Below are positions 8,574-14,692 of a stretch of 17,898 nucleotides of DNA, one piece after another; position 1 is the first letter of the stretch; each line of letters starts with the position of its first letter. The position numbers and the translations under genes are program-made. The notes under the pieces are model-generated. The model was not told the origin of the DNA. It saw nothing but the letters and a program-made list of their open reading frames with translations, and did no database searches. Source of the DNA: CAZBUH01 sp964495095 (GTDB lineage Bacteria; Bacillota; Clostridia; Oscillospirales; Oscillospiraceae); assembly GCA_964495095.1 (NCBI GenBank), contig CAZBUH010000034.1, positions 1 to 17,898 on the forward strand. The letters run 5' to 3'.

Positions 8574-9403
8574 TCCTCGTATATCTCTCTCAGCAGCTTT
8601 ATTTCCGCGGCGTAACCCGGCAGCTCGTTTGGCGTCTCAAGATAGAAGGGCAGGCCCCTCAGCGCCGGGTGGTTTATTACCCTGCGGAATGTTTCGAGGC
8701 CGAGAAAACCGTTTCCTATAGTCTCATGCCGGTCCTTGCGGCTGGCAGGCGGGTTTTTGCTGTCGTTTAAGTGTATGGCCTTCAGCCGTTTAAGGCCGAC
8801 AACCCTGTCAAACTCCTCCAAAACGCCGTCCAGATCGTTTATAATGTCGTAGCCGCCGTCGGACACATGGCAGGTATCGAGGCAGACGCCCAGCTTATCG
8901 GAAAGCTCCGTCCTGTCGATTATCTCCCGAAGCTCCTCAAATTTTCCGCCCACCTCGGAGCCCTTTCCGGCCATTGTTTCCAGCAGCACAGTGGTGCGCT
9001 GCTCCGGGAACAGGACCCGGTTTAAGGTCTCCGCTATAAGCTCTATGCCCCGCTCCGTCCCCTGCTTTACATGGCTGCCCGGATGGAAATTATACATGTT
9101 TCCGGGTATATACTCCATACGCCGGAGGTCGTCGGCCATTGTCTCCCGGCAGAAAACCAGGATCTTCGGGTCTGCGGCGCAGGCGTTCAGTGTGTAAGGG
9201 GCATGGGCCAGAAAATCTGTTATCCCGTGCTCCCGGGAAAATTCAAGGAAGCGCTCCACATCCTTCGGGTCTATGGCCTTGGCGGCGCCGCCCCGTGGAT
9301 TTCGGGTAAAAAACTGAAAAACATTCGCCCCAATGCTGTCCGCCGTTTCCGCCATGGCAAGGAAACCCTTGGAGGCCGAAAGGTGGCATCCTATTTTGAG
9401 CAT
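8570..9403 (-). CDS. nfo: Deoxyribonuclease IV (AP endonuclease, Nfo family)
   Basis: Zinc-dependent endonuclease that cuts 5' to abasic sites in base-excision repair. Its 277 residues match the family. The TIM-barrel signatures are in order: IGCHLSASKG, FLAHAPYTLNACA, FHPGSH, VLLETMAGKGSEVG, VCLDTCH, AIHLNDSK, DRHETIGNG and FYLETPNE, which carry the His, Glu and Asp ligands of the three-zinc site. The ATG has a strong AAAGGAGGAG ribosome binding site. It is the first gene of an operon with the ABC exporter (GTGA overlap with the ATPase gene). Expression is probably governed by the promoter at 9441-9469 and the repeats over its start point. Confidence 0.95.
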   Translation of the reverse strand: MLKIGCHLSASKGFLAMAETADSIGANVFQFFTRNPRGGAAKAIDPKDVERFLEFSREHGITDFLAHAPYTLNACAADPKILVFCRETMADDLRRMEYIPGNMYNFHPGSHVKQGTERGIELIAETLNRVLFPEQRTTVLLETMAGKGSEVGGKFEELREIIDRTELSDKLGVCLDTCHVSDGGYDIINDLDGVLEEFDRVVGLKRLKAIHLNDSKNPPASRKDRHETIGNGFLGLETFRRVINHPALRGLPFYLETPNELPGYAAEIKLLREIYEE

Positions 9404-9420
9404 ATTTTCTCTCCTCCTTT

Positions 9421-9450
9421 GGTAAACTTGATTTACCTATATAGTAAACT
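9421..9450. promoter_or_regulatory. Operator-like alternating repeats over the nfo transcription start
   Basis: Three GTAAA-type half-sites in alternating orientation: GGTAAA (9421-9426), TTTACC (9432-9437) and GTAAAC (9445-9450) on the plus strand. The first two form a palindrome with 5-nt spacing centred near +6; the last two form one across the -10 box. This is the layout of a repressor operator. I cannot name the regulator. Confidence 0.5.
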
Positions 9451-9469
9451 TAATGCATTTATTTGTCAA
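9441..9469 (-). promoter_or_regulatory. Promoter of the nfo-ABC operon
   Basis: Minus-strand consensus -35 TTGACA (9469-9464), 17-nt spacer, -10 TACTAT (9446-9441). Transcription would start near 9434, about 30 nt before the nfo ATG. Confidence 0.85.
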
Positions 9470-9501
9470 TACCTTTTTAAAGTTTTAACGCCGCACTTTT
9501 A

Positions 9502-9528
9502 GTATTATAGTCGCTGCGACTATAATAC
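9502..9528. repeat. Perfect 27-bp palindrome between nfo and fumarase alpha
   Basis: Arms GTATTATAGTCGC and GCGACTATAATAC pair without mismatch around a single central T. It lies in the divergent nfo/fumarase intergenic region, outside the recognised -35/-10 elements of either gene. Both strands contain TATAAT, but neither has a good -35 at the right distance. No T-run follows, so it is not a standard terminator. A related hairpin is at 13084-13112. Confidence 0.75.
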
Positions 9529-9543
9529 CACGATAAAAATATA

Positions 9544-9572
9544 TTGTACATCCATACTTTGGGTGATAAAAT
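9544..9572 (+). promoter_or_regulatory. Possible promoter of fumarase alpha
   Basis: TTGTAC (9544-9549), 17-nt spacer, TAAAAT (9567-9572), 18 nt before the fumarase ATG. The -10 is close to consensus, the -35 weak. GGAGG precedes the ATG by about 8 nt. An alternative -10 is the TATAAT inside the palindrome at 9521-9526. Confidence 0.4.
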
Positions 9573-9590
9573 ATTTACGGAGGCGGTATA

Positions 9591-10433
9591 ATGCGAGACA
9601 TAGCATGTGAAAAAATTTCAGAGACCATAGAGGGCCTGTGCATAAAGGCGGCCACGGTGCTCACTCCCGACATGGCCATACTTCTGGAGTGCGCCGCCGA
9701 GTCGGAGGTGTCTCCGGCGGGGATAAGCGCCCTTCAGGACATAGTTGACAACTTTAAATACGCCGCCGAAAAGGGTGTGCCCATATGCCAGGACACCGGC
9801 ATGGCCGTCGTATTCGCTGATGTGGGCCAGGAGGTACACATAACAGGCGGCAGCTTTGAGGACGCGGTAAACGAGGGCGTCCGCCGGGGGTATGTAAACG
9901 GCTTTCTGAGAAAATCCGTGGTAAAGGACCCCCTGCGCCGTGAAAACACCAACGACAACACCCCGGCCATACTCCACACCCGCATCGTCCCCGGCGATAA
10001 AATAACAATAACCGTGGCCCCAAAGGGCTTCGGCAGTGAAAATATGAGCGCCATGAAGCTGTTTCTCCCCTCCTGCAGCCAGGAGGATATAGAGGATTTT
10101 ATAACCGGCTGCGTGTCCAGGGCAGGCTCCAACCCTTGCCCGCCGGTAGTGCTTGGCGTGGGTCTGGGCGGCACTATAGAAAAAGCGGCCCTCCTGGCAA
10201 AGCGCGCCCTTATCCGGCCTGTGGATCAGCGTAACGGCGACCCCTACTACGCGGAGATGGAGCGGCGCACGCTGGACAAAATAAACGCTCTCGGCATAGG
10301 CCCCCAGGGCTTCGGCGGAATAAAGACCGCCATAGCTGTAAATATCGAGGTTTTTCCCACCCATATCGCCGGCCTCCCATGCGTGGTAAATATGAGCTGC
10401 CACGCCACGCGCCACGCATCGGCGGAAATCTGA
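9591..10433 (+). CDS. Fumarate hydratase class I, alpha subunit (orphan)
   Basis: The alpha subunit of the two-subunit [4Fe-4S] class I fumarase (FumA/TtdA alpha family), which interconverts fumarate and malate. Its 280 residues are full length. Seen: ICQDTGMAVVF with C66, NEGVRRGYVNGFLRKSVVKDP, RENTNDNTPAI, GGTIEKAALLAKRAL, NPCPP with C183, and a C-terminal SCHATRH with C270. These three Cys match the cluster ligands of the family. The beta subunit gene normally follows directly or is fused. Here a terminator begins about 14 nt after the stop and the next gene is glnB, so the beta subunit must be elsewhere or missing. Related alpha subunits belong to L-tartrate dehydratase; the sequence leans to fumarase. 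Confidence 0.9.
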   Translation: MRDIACEKISETIEGLCIKAATVLTPDMAILLECAAESEVSPAGISALQDIVDNFKYAAEKGVPICQDTGMAVVFADVGQEVHITGGSFEDAVNEGVRRGYVNGFLRKSVVKDPLRRENTNDNTPAILHTRIVPGDKITITVAPKGFGSENMSAMKLFLPSCSQEDIEDFITGCVSRAGSNPCPPVVLGVGLGGTIEKAALLAKRALIRPVDQRNGDPYYAEMERRTLDKINALGIGPQGFGGIKTAIAVNIEVFPTHIAGLPCVVNMSCHATRHASAEI

Positions 10434-10446
10434 ACAGGTTTAAAAG

Positions 10447-10476
10447 TTCCGGGGTATATCGTGCCCCGGAATTTTT
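10447..10476 (+). terminator. Rho-independent terminator after fumarase alpha
   Basis: 8-bp stem TTCCGGGG/CCCCGGAA (10447-10454 with 10464-10471), 9-nt loop, followed by five T. It isolates the alpha subunit gene as a single-gene unit. Confidence 0.88.
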
Positions 10477-10515
10477 GACTTTATTTCTGGAAATGAATTT
10501 TCTTTCGCAAAATCC

Positions 10516-10544
10516 TTTATTATTCACTCACTATATGCTATAAT
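10516..10544 (+). promoter_or_regulatory. Extended -10 promoter of glnB
   Basis: Perfect TATAAT (10539-10544) preceded by TGC, i.e. an extended -10. The -35 position holds only a weak TTTATT (10516-10521). Transcription would start near 10551, giving a leader of about 100 nt. Confidence 0.65.
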
Positions 10545-10557
10545 TATGGCAGTTTAA

Positions 10558-10629
10558 GGGTATATATGCGGGAATTTTGATATTTTCTTGCAATTTTCTG
10601 CATCCCGTCATGCGAAAAACCGTATACCC
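10558..10629 (+). other. Potentially structured 5' leader of glnB
   Basis: GGGTATA (10558-10564) can pair with TATACCC (10623-10629), closing a 72-nt region that begins a few bases after the predicted transcription start. Inside it CGGGA (10569-10573) can pair with TCCCG (10603-10607). The ribosome binding site (AAGGGAG) and ATG lie just outside. It resembles no riboswitch that I recognise. Confidence 0.35.
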
Positions 10630-10651
10630 GTGATTAAGGGAGTGTGCTCAT

Positions 10652-10990
10652 ATGAAAAAAATTGCAATTATCATCAAGGCGGAGAAGCTCGAGGCCGTAA
10701 AGCTGGTACTCTCCGAAAACAAAGTCTCCGGCGTCATGGTCTCCAACATAATGGGCTATGGCAACCAGAAGGGGCACACCAGCCTCTACCGCGGCACGGA
10801 GTACACCGTCAATTTCCTGCCGAAAATAAAGGTGGAGACCGTTGTGAGCGACGACAAGGTGGATAGGCTTCTCACGGCCATTCAGGAGGCAGTGTCCACC
10901 GGCAATATAGGCGACGGAAAAATATTTGTCTACAATGTGGAAGAGGCCATCAGGATCCGCACCGGCGAGCGGGGCGAATCGGCGGTATGA
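10652..10990 (+). CDS. glnB: P-II family nitrogen regulatory protein
   Basis: A 112-residue trimeric signalling protein that senses ATP/ADP and 2-oxoglutarate and controls ammonium transport and assimilation by binding partners. All P-II signatures are visible: the T-loop QKGHTSLYRGTEYTVNFLPK with Y46 and Y51 (Y51 being the uridylylation position in proteobacterial GlnB), the B-loop TGNIGDGKIFV and the C-terminal RIRTGE that binds nucleotide. ATG with AAGGGAG 9 nt upstream. It stands alone between its promoter and a terminator; no amtB, glnA or nif gene is adjacent, so its target cannot be inferred from context. Whether Y51 is modified here is unknown. Confidence 0.95.
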   Translation: MKKIAIIIKAEKLEAVKLVLSENKVSGVMVSNIMGYGNQKGHTSLYRGTEYTVNFLPKIKVETVVSDDKVDRLLTAIQEAVSTGNIGDGKIFVYNVEEAIRIRTGERGESAV

Positions 10991-11055
10991 CCGGCGGTAG
11001 AAAAACGGATCGATTTTACCGCCTCCGGGCGGCAAAATCCCGCTGATAATTTCAG

Positions 11056-11090
11056 GACCCGGCACGGCATTCGTGCCGGGTCGTTTTTTT
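11056..11090 (+). terminator. Rho-independent terminator after glnB
   Basis: Perfect 11-bp stem GACCCGGCACG/CGTGCCGGGTC (11056-11066 with 11072-11082), 5-nt loop, then G and seven T. A second inverted repeat just upstream (GGCGGTA 10993-10999 with TACCGCC 11017-11023) lies directly behind the stop codon. Confidence 0.93.
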
Positions 11091-11127
11091 ACGGCAAAAA
11101 TTTATCCGTCATATTACATAAATACAC

Positions 11128-11156
11128 TTGGCTGGCAGGACAATTTCATATATAAT
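11128..11156 (+). promoter_or_regulatory. Promoter of the FAD-dependent oxidoreductase
   Basis: -35 TTGGCT (11128-11133), 17-nt spacer, perfect -10 TATAAT (11151-11156). The ATG follows about 50 nt after the expected start point. The remainder of the 223-nt gap after glnB holds only the terminator hairpins. Confidence 0.75.
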
Positions 11157-11213
11157 AGTAAAAAGCGCCTCTTTTATCAGCAGAGGGCGGAAAACAAAGG
11201 AGATTATTGCATT

Positions 11214-12716
11214 ATGAAAAATTTAAGCTGCGATATCGTAGTCATCGGCGGAGGCGGCAGCGGCCTTATCGCCGGATGCAGGGCGTCCTGCCTTGGAAAA
11301 AGCGTAATAGTCCTTGAGAAAACGAAGTCCTTGGGCGGCGGCATGAACGGCGCCTCCACCATGCGTACCTTCGGCAGCAGATGGCAAAAGGAGCGGAATT
11401 TACCCGACACCACGGCCCTCTACATGAGAAACCGCATGGACGAGACTTACTGGCGTCTGGACAGGGCCTTTGCGAAAAATATCATCCTTGGCACAGGCCG
11501 GTTTTTCGACTGGTTCTGCGATATCGCCCCGAAGGAGACGGTGGATAAGTTCACACCCGGCAGATACGTATTCGACGGGGAGGACGGCCCGATTGGTCCC
11601 CAGTGCGGCGGTCCGGGCAAGGGCAAGGGCTCCGGAAGGATATTTGTCGAGACCGCTTCCGAAAAGCTCCTTGCAAACGGCGGCAGCATAATGACTGAGA
11701 TGATTACCGACGGGATAATCACCGAAAACGGCCGCGTCCGGGGCGTAAAGGCCCACTCCGGCGACGAAAGCTATGAGATTGCCTGCTCCGCCGTCATACT
11801 GGCCAGCGGCTCCTGGATAAGAAACCCCGACATCGTAAAGCGCGTGTACCCGGAACTTTACGCATCCCTGCCTTACATGGGCGAGAGCCCCCATATGAAC
11901 AGGGCTTTCACCGGCGACGGGCTCGGCCTTGCCCGGAGGGCGGGAGCGCTCATAAACGAAAATGAAATGACCATCCGCATGATGGGCCCCATGACAATGT
12001 GCCGCAGCCAGGTTTTCAGCAATATGACAAATTCGGCCTATTGCATTTATGTAAACCAAGCCGGAAAACGCTATGTCTGCGAGAGCAGCCAGTTCCGCAT
12101 GGGCGTATTCGACTCCGGTTCAGTGATGATGGAGCACACCCACGGCATATCCTACATAATTTTCGACGAGAACAACCTGCGCCACGCCGTTGAGGCCGGC
12201 GGCAACCAGCCCAGGCCGCAGTTGGCCATGCCCATGCCACCCGCGGCGTTTCCGGCCACCATGGAGGAGGCCAAAGCCGATATGGCGTCCCTTCTCGAAA
12301 ACGGCGGCGGAGAAGTGTTCAGCGCCGACTCCATAGAAGAGTTGGCCGAAAAGATAGGCGTGGACGCCGCCGGCCTCGGGAAAACAGTGGCGGACTACAA
12401 CGATGCGGCGGAGACCGGTATGGACTGGGACTGCTATAAACCGCCTGAGTGGCTCACGCCCATGAACGAGGCTCCTTTTTACGCAGTAAAGGCCGAGCTT
12501 GGCACCGACGGCGCTTTCGGCGGCGTGGAAATCAATGAAAACATGCAGGTAAAAGCCGCAGACGGAGGCCTTGTGAGCGGCCTTTACGCCGTGGGCGACA
12601 TTGCAAACGGCAGATTTATAAACATGGCAGGAATTAAAAAGCAGATACTTAACGACATGTCCTTCGCCGTTTCCTCAGGCTACCTGGCCGGCACTCACGC
12701 GGCGGAAAAGCTCTGA
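11214..12716 (+). CDS. FAD-dependent oxidoreductase of the fumarate reductase/succinate dehydrogenase flavoprotein family
   Basis: A 500-residue flavoprotein. The N-terminal Rossmann dinucleotide-binding motif is VVIGGGGSGLIAGCRAS (about residues 9-25), then VLEKTKSLGGGM. The C-terminal GLYAVGDIANGRFI completes the FAD site. No signal peptide, heme-binding motif or membrane helix is seen, so it is probably cytosolic and takes electrons from a soluble donor. The segment that carries the substrate His in true fumarate reductases (HHTMGG-like) reads GTDGAFGGVEI here, and no HPT motif is found near residues 260-275. A fumarate substrate is therefore doubtful and the real one is unknown. Start ATG 11214 has AAAGGAG upstream; an upstream in-frame extension to 11073 runs back into the glnB terminator and is rejected. 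Confidence 0.85.
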   Translation: MKNLSCDIVVIGGGGSGLIAGCRASCLGKSVIVLEKTKSLGGGMNGASTMRTFGSRWQKERNLPDTTALYMRNRMDETYWRLDRAFAKNIILGTGRFFDWFCDIAPKETVDKFTPGRYVFDGEDGPIGPQCGGPGKGKGSGRIFVETASEKLLANGGSIMTEMITDGIITENGRVRGVKAHSGDESYEIACSAVILASGSWIRNPDIVKRVYPELYASLPYMGESPHMNRAFTGDGLGLARRAGALINENEMTIRMMGPMTMCRSQVFSNMTNSAYCIYVNQAGKRYVCESSQFRMGVFDSGSVMMEHTHGISYIIFDENNLRHAVEAGGNQPRPQLAMPMPPAAFPATMEEAKADMASLLENGGGEVFSADSIEELAEKIGVDAAGLGKTVADYNDAAETGMDWDCYKPPEWLTPMNEAPFYAVKAELGTDGAFGGVEINENMQVKAADGGLVSGLYAVGDIANGRFINMAGIKKQILNDMSFAVSSGYLAGTHAAEKL

Positions 12717-12731
12717 AGCTGAAGAATTTAA

Positions 12732-12761
12732 CCGGGCGGGAGCGGGCCTGCTCCCGCCCGG
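12732..12761 (+). terminator. Strong GC hairpin after the FAD oxidoreductase
   Basis: Perfect 12-bp stem CCGGGCGGGAGC/GCTCCCGCCCGG with a 6-nt loop, 15 nt after the stop codon. No T-run follows on either strand, so it may stabilise the mRNA 3' end or terminate weakly rather than act as a classic intrinsic terminator. Confidence 0.55.
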
Positions 12762-12816
12762 CAGCTTTAGCTCCGGCGCGTCCGGCTTACATAACTCAGA
12801 TGTCATATGCTCCCGG

Positions 12817-12845
12817 TTGACTTTTTCCCCGGCGTCTGTTATTAT
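12817..12845 (+). promoter_or_regulatory. Promoter of the small basic protein gene
   Basis: -35 TTGACT (12817-12822), 17-nt spacer, -10 TATTAT (12840-12845). The predicted start point is about 25 nt before the ATG and the GGAGG site lies between. Confidence 0.75.
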
Positions 12846-12876
12846 CATTTTCAACGTATCATAATGGAGGATATAC

Positions 12877-13089
12877 ATGGAAAAATTTGTACCTTATGAA
12901 AAGCTCTCGAAGAAAAAGCGGCGGGAGCTTGACCTGAAAAAGCGCGGCAGCTGGAACGGATTCAGCCCCGTGACGCGGCGGCCGGAAAATCCGAAGGCAT
13001 ACAGCAGGCAAAAGGCGCGTAAGTGGGACGGCGGCTCCATGGACGCGCCTTTTTATATGTCTTGCCTCCCCCGGATCGCAATGGTATAA
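12877..13089 (+). CDS. Small basic protein of unknown function (70 aa)
   Basis: A short protein, MEKFVPYEKLSKKKRRELDL at the start, very rich in Lys and Arg over residues 8-48, with a central WNGFSPVTRRPENPKAYSRQ segment and KWDGG near residue 50. No membrane helix or signal peptide is seen. The gene looks real: it has a good promoter, GGAGG exactly 6 nt before ATG, and a clearly non-random composition. The basic character suggests nucleic-acid or ribosome binding, but that is inference. I do not recognise the family with certainty. The last two codons and the stop lie in the first hairpin of the structured cassette (from 13084), so the C-terminus (about residue 60 onward) may have been altered by insertion of that cassette. 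Confidence 0.7.
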   Translation: MEKFVPYEKLSKKKRRELDLKKRGSWNGFSPVTRRPENPKAYSRQKARKWDGGSMDAPFYMSCLPRIAMV

Positions 13090-13201
13090 TAGCCGCAAAG
13101 CGGCTATTATACATTTTCATGGCGCGATTCGCTCCCGCCCTCTGGGCGGAAACGCGAACGATGCCAATATACCGCAAAACGCTGCGCGTTTGCGGTATAT
13201 T
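13084..13201. repeat. Cassette of three consecutive hairpins
   Basis: Hairpin 1: perfect 13-bp arms GTATAATAGCCGC/GCGGCTATTATAC (13084-13096 and 13100-13112) with an AAA loop. Hairpin 2 (about 13120-13165): CCGCCC/GGGCGG tip (13135-13140 with 13144-13149), then TTCGC/GCGAA (13128-13132 with 13154-13158) and TGGC/GCCA at the base. Hairpin 3: 13-bp arms AATATACCGCAAA/TTTGCGGTATATT (13166-13178 with 13189-13201) with a further CGC/GCG at the tip. The three are separated by at most a few bases and end 2 nt before the IS inverted repeat. The layout recalls modular intergenic repeats such as pneumococcal BOX, but I recognise no named family. Confidence 0.7.
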
Positions 13202-13203
13202 AA

Positions 13204-13922
13204 ACCTCCTGCGAAATTAAGCAAGGCGATCAAGGTTGCAGATACCGGCGATTAAGGAAAAGCGAAGAGCAAAGCGATTTCTGCGGTTGCGGTAACGTTC
13301 CGATAGGATACGGAATCTCTTCACGAAGCGGATAGCGTACTCCGCAAAAATGCGCTGCTTGAAAATCTCCCTGTTTCCCCGGCGCTCCTGCTTTGTTAAC
13401 GGATGCTTCTTTGAACACCTTTGAGGTTTACTGGCAGCTGTGTTTTTAAGGTATGACGTTTTTTCTTCCCGGAATAGTACTGCCCTTGCTCTTTGGGGAC
13501 GCTCAATCGGTGATCCTGTTGCATCCACCAGAATCATCTCATACTCCATGTCACTTTTTAGCGGGGCCTTACGTCCGGGCAGCAAGCAGGTTCCATCCCG
13601 AATCAACGTGTCTGCTGCCCGCTTGATCCCACGATAGATGTTGCTTTCCGCTATCCCATAGCCGGCTGCGATATGCGCATAGGTCCGGTACTCCCGCAGA
13701 TATTCCAGGGCAGCCAGCAGCAGATCTTCTATGCGCAGCTTTGGCGTCCTCCCTCGACGCCGGTGCTTTGCCGCATATGCTTACCGCAGTATTTCCGCCA
13801 TCTTCCGGAATGTCTCTCGCTTTACCCCCGTGATTTGACGGAATTTCGTTTCGCCGTACTCTGCTGTCTTTTCGTATTTCATTTTTTCATTTTACGTGCT
13901 TTTATTTGTTTTCGCAAGAGGT
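13204..13922 (-). mobile_element. Decayed IS5-family (ISL2-like) insertion sequence
   Basis: About 719 bp bounded by imperfect terminal inverted repeats: left ACCTCCTGCGAAA (13204-13216), right, read on the minus strand, ACCTCTTGCGAAA (13922-13910), 12 of 13 identical, with partial similarity continuing inward. It contains a single degenerate transposase gene reading right to left. No convincing target-site duplication is visible in the flanks, which suggests age or flank rearrangement. The right end lies 32 nt before the trmB start; the left end abuts the hairpin cassette. Confidence 0.85.
13217..13882 (-). pseudogene. IS5-family DDE transposase, inactivated
   Basis: Reading from ATG 13882, the frame gives an HTH_Tnp_4-like N-terminus (GETKFRQITGVKRETFRKMA), a TAA stop at 13783-13781 (codon 34), then RRRGRTPKLRIEDLLLAALE, YLREYRTYAHIAAGYGIAES, the first catalytic Asp in ILVDATGSPIERP, and the C-terminal FVKRFRILSERYRNRRNRFA and LRFSLIAGICNLD. 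Three lesions are visible: the nonsense codon; a +1 frameshift in a C4 run at 13495-13498, after which the family YYSGKKKRHTLKTQ motif continues in another frame; and an internal deletion near 13430-13445 that removes tens of residues with the second catalytic Asp. It cannot encode an active transposase. Confidence 0.9.
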
Positions 13923-13954
13923 CTGTTATACACCAACAAAAGGAATGATCATTT

Positions 13955-14590
13955 ATGAGGATGCGAAGAAAGCCAAACCTTATACCCCGTATGGAGCGCT
14001 GCGCCGGAGTACAGATAAAAAATCCCCTGGAATACAAGGGCAGATGGCATGAAAAATTCCCGGAATACAGCGAAATACGGCTTGAACTGGGCTGCGGGAA
14101 GGGCCGCTTCACCGCAGGGACAGCGGAAGCCGAGCCGGACATGCTGCTTGTGGCCGTTGAAAAGGTGCCCGACGCCATGGTGGTGGGCATGGAGCGGGTC
14201 TGCGCCGCGGAGCTTCAGAACGTGCGCTTTATAGACATTGACGCCCAGCGCCTGCCGGAGCTTTTTGAAAAGGGCGAGGTGTCCCGCATCTATATAAATT
14301 TCTGCGACCCGTGGCCCACAAAGCGCCACGCCAAGCGCCGCCTCACCTCCCCAAATTTCTTGGCGCTCTACAGGGACATTCTTGATAAGGGCAGTGAGAT
14401 ACATTTTAAAACCGATAACCTGCCGCTTTTTGAATACTCCCTGGAGCAATTTGAGGCAAACGGCTTTTCGCTGAGCCAGGTCACGCGGGACCTCCACAAG
14501 GACGGCATATCCGGCATAATGACGGACTACGAGGCGAAATTCCACGAGCAGGGCCTGCCCATAAACCGCTGCGTAGCCACATTGATTTGA
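13955..14590 (+). CDS. trmB: tRNA (guanine-N7)-methyltransferase
   Basis: Makes 7-methylguanosine at position 46 of tRNA using S-adenosylmethionine. 211 residues, normal for TrmB. Motifs: N-terminal MRMRRKPN, the SAM-binding LELGCGKGRF (43-52), VAVEKV, the family signature FCDPWPTKRHAKRRL (from 116), IHFKTDN, and the late TDYEAKF segment. The preferred start is ATG 13955, with AAAGGA about 10 nt upstream; an ATG two codons later is possible. Only 32 nt separate the start from the IS right end, and no clear promoter is seen in that gap. Its transcript may begin inside the IS end or depend on read-through. Confidence 0.95.
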   Translation: MRMRRKPNLIPRMERCAGVQIKNPLEYKGRWHEKFPEYSEIRLELGCGKGRFTAGTAEAEPDMLLVAVEKVPDAMVVGMERVCAAELQNVRFIDIDAQRLPELFEKGEVSRIYINFCDPWPTKRHAKRRLTSPNFLALYRDILDKGSEIHFKTDNLPLFEYSLEQFEANGFSLSQVTRDLHKDGISGIMTDYEAKFHEQGLPINRCVATLI

Positions 14591-14607
14591 ACAATGTAAA
14601 ATCCGCG

Positions 14608-14635
14608 TTGTAAAGTCCGTGTAATGTGCTATAAT
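14608..14635 (+). promoter_or_regulatory. Promoter of the murT-like operon
   Basis: -35 TTGTAA (14608-14613), 16-nt spacer, perfect TATAAT (14630-14635) preceded by TGC (extended -10). Start point about 50 nt before the Mur ligase ATG, which has AGGAAGG upstream. Confidence 0.75.
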
Positions 14636-14692
14636 ATCCGCAGACTGTAAATTTTTCAGCAACATCTACTTCTGATTCAGGAAGGTGCTTTA

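Noticed and set aside
9498..9532. Palindrome TATAAT copies as a bidirectional promoter
   Set aside because: Neither strand has a reasonable -35 at 16-18 nt from these -10 copies, and better promoter candidates exist for nfo and, more weakly, for fumarase alpha.
13195..13930. Target-site duplication flanking the IS
   Set aside because: Flanks were compared for several choices of IS end (starts 13202-13204, ends 13922-13924); no matching short direct repeat was found.
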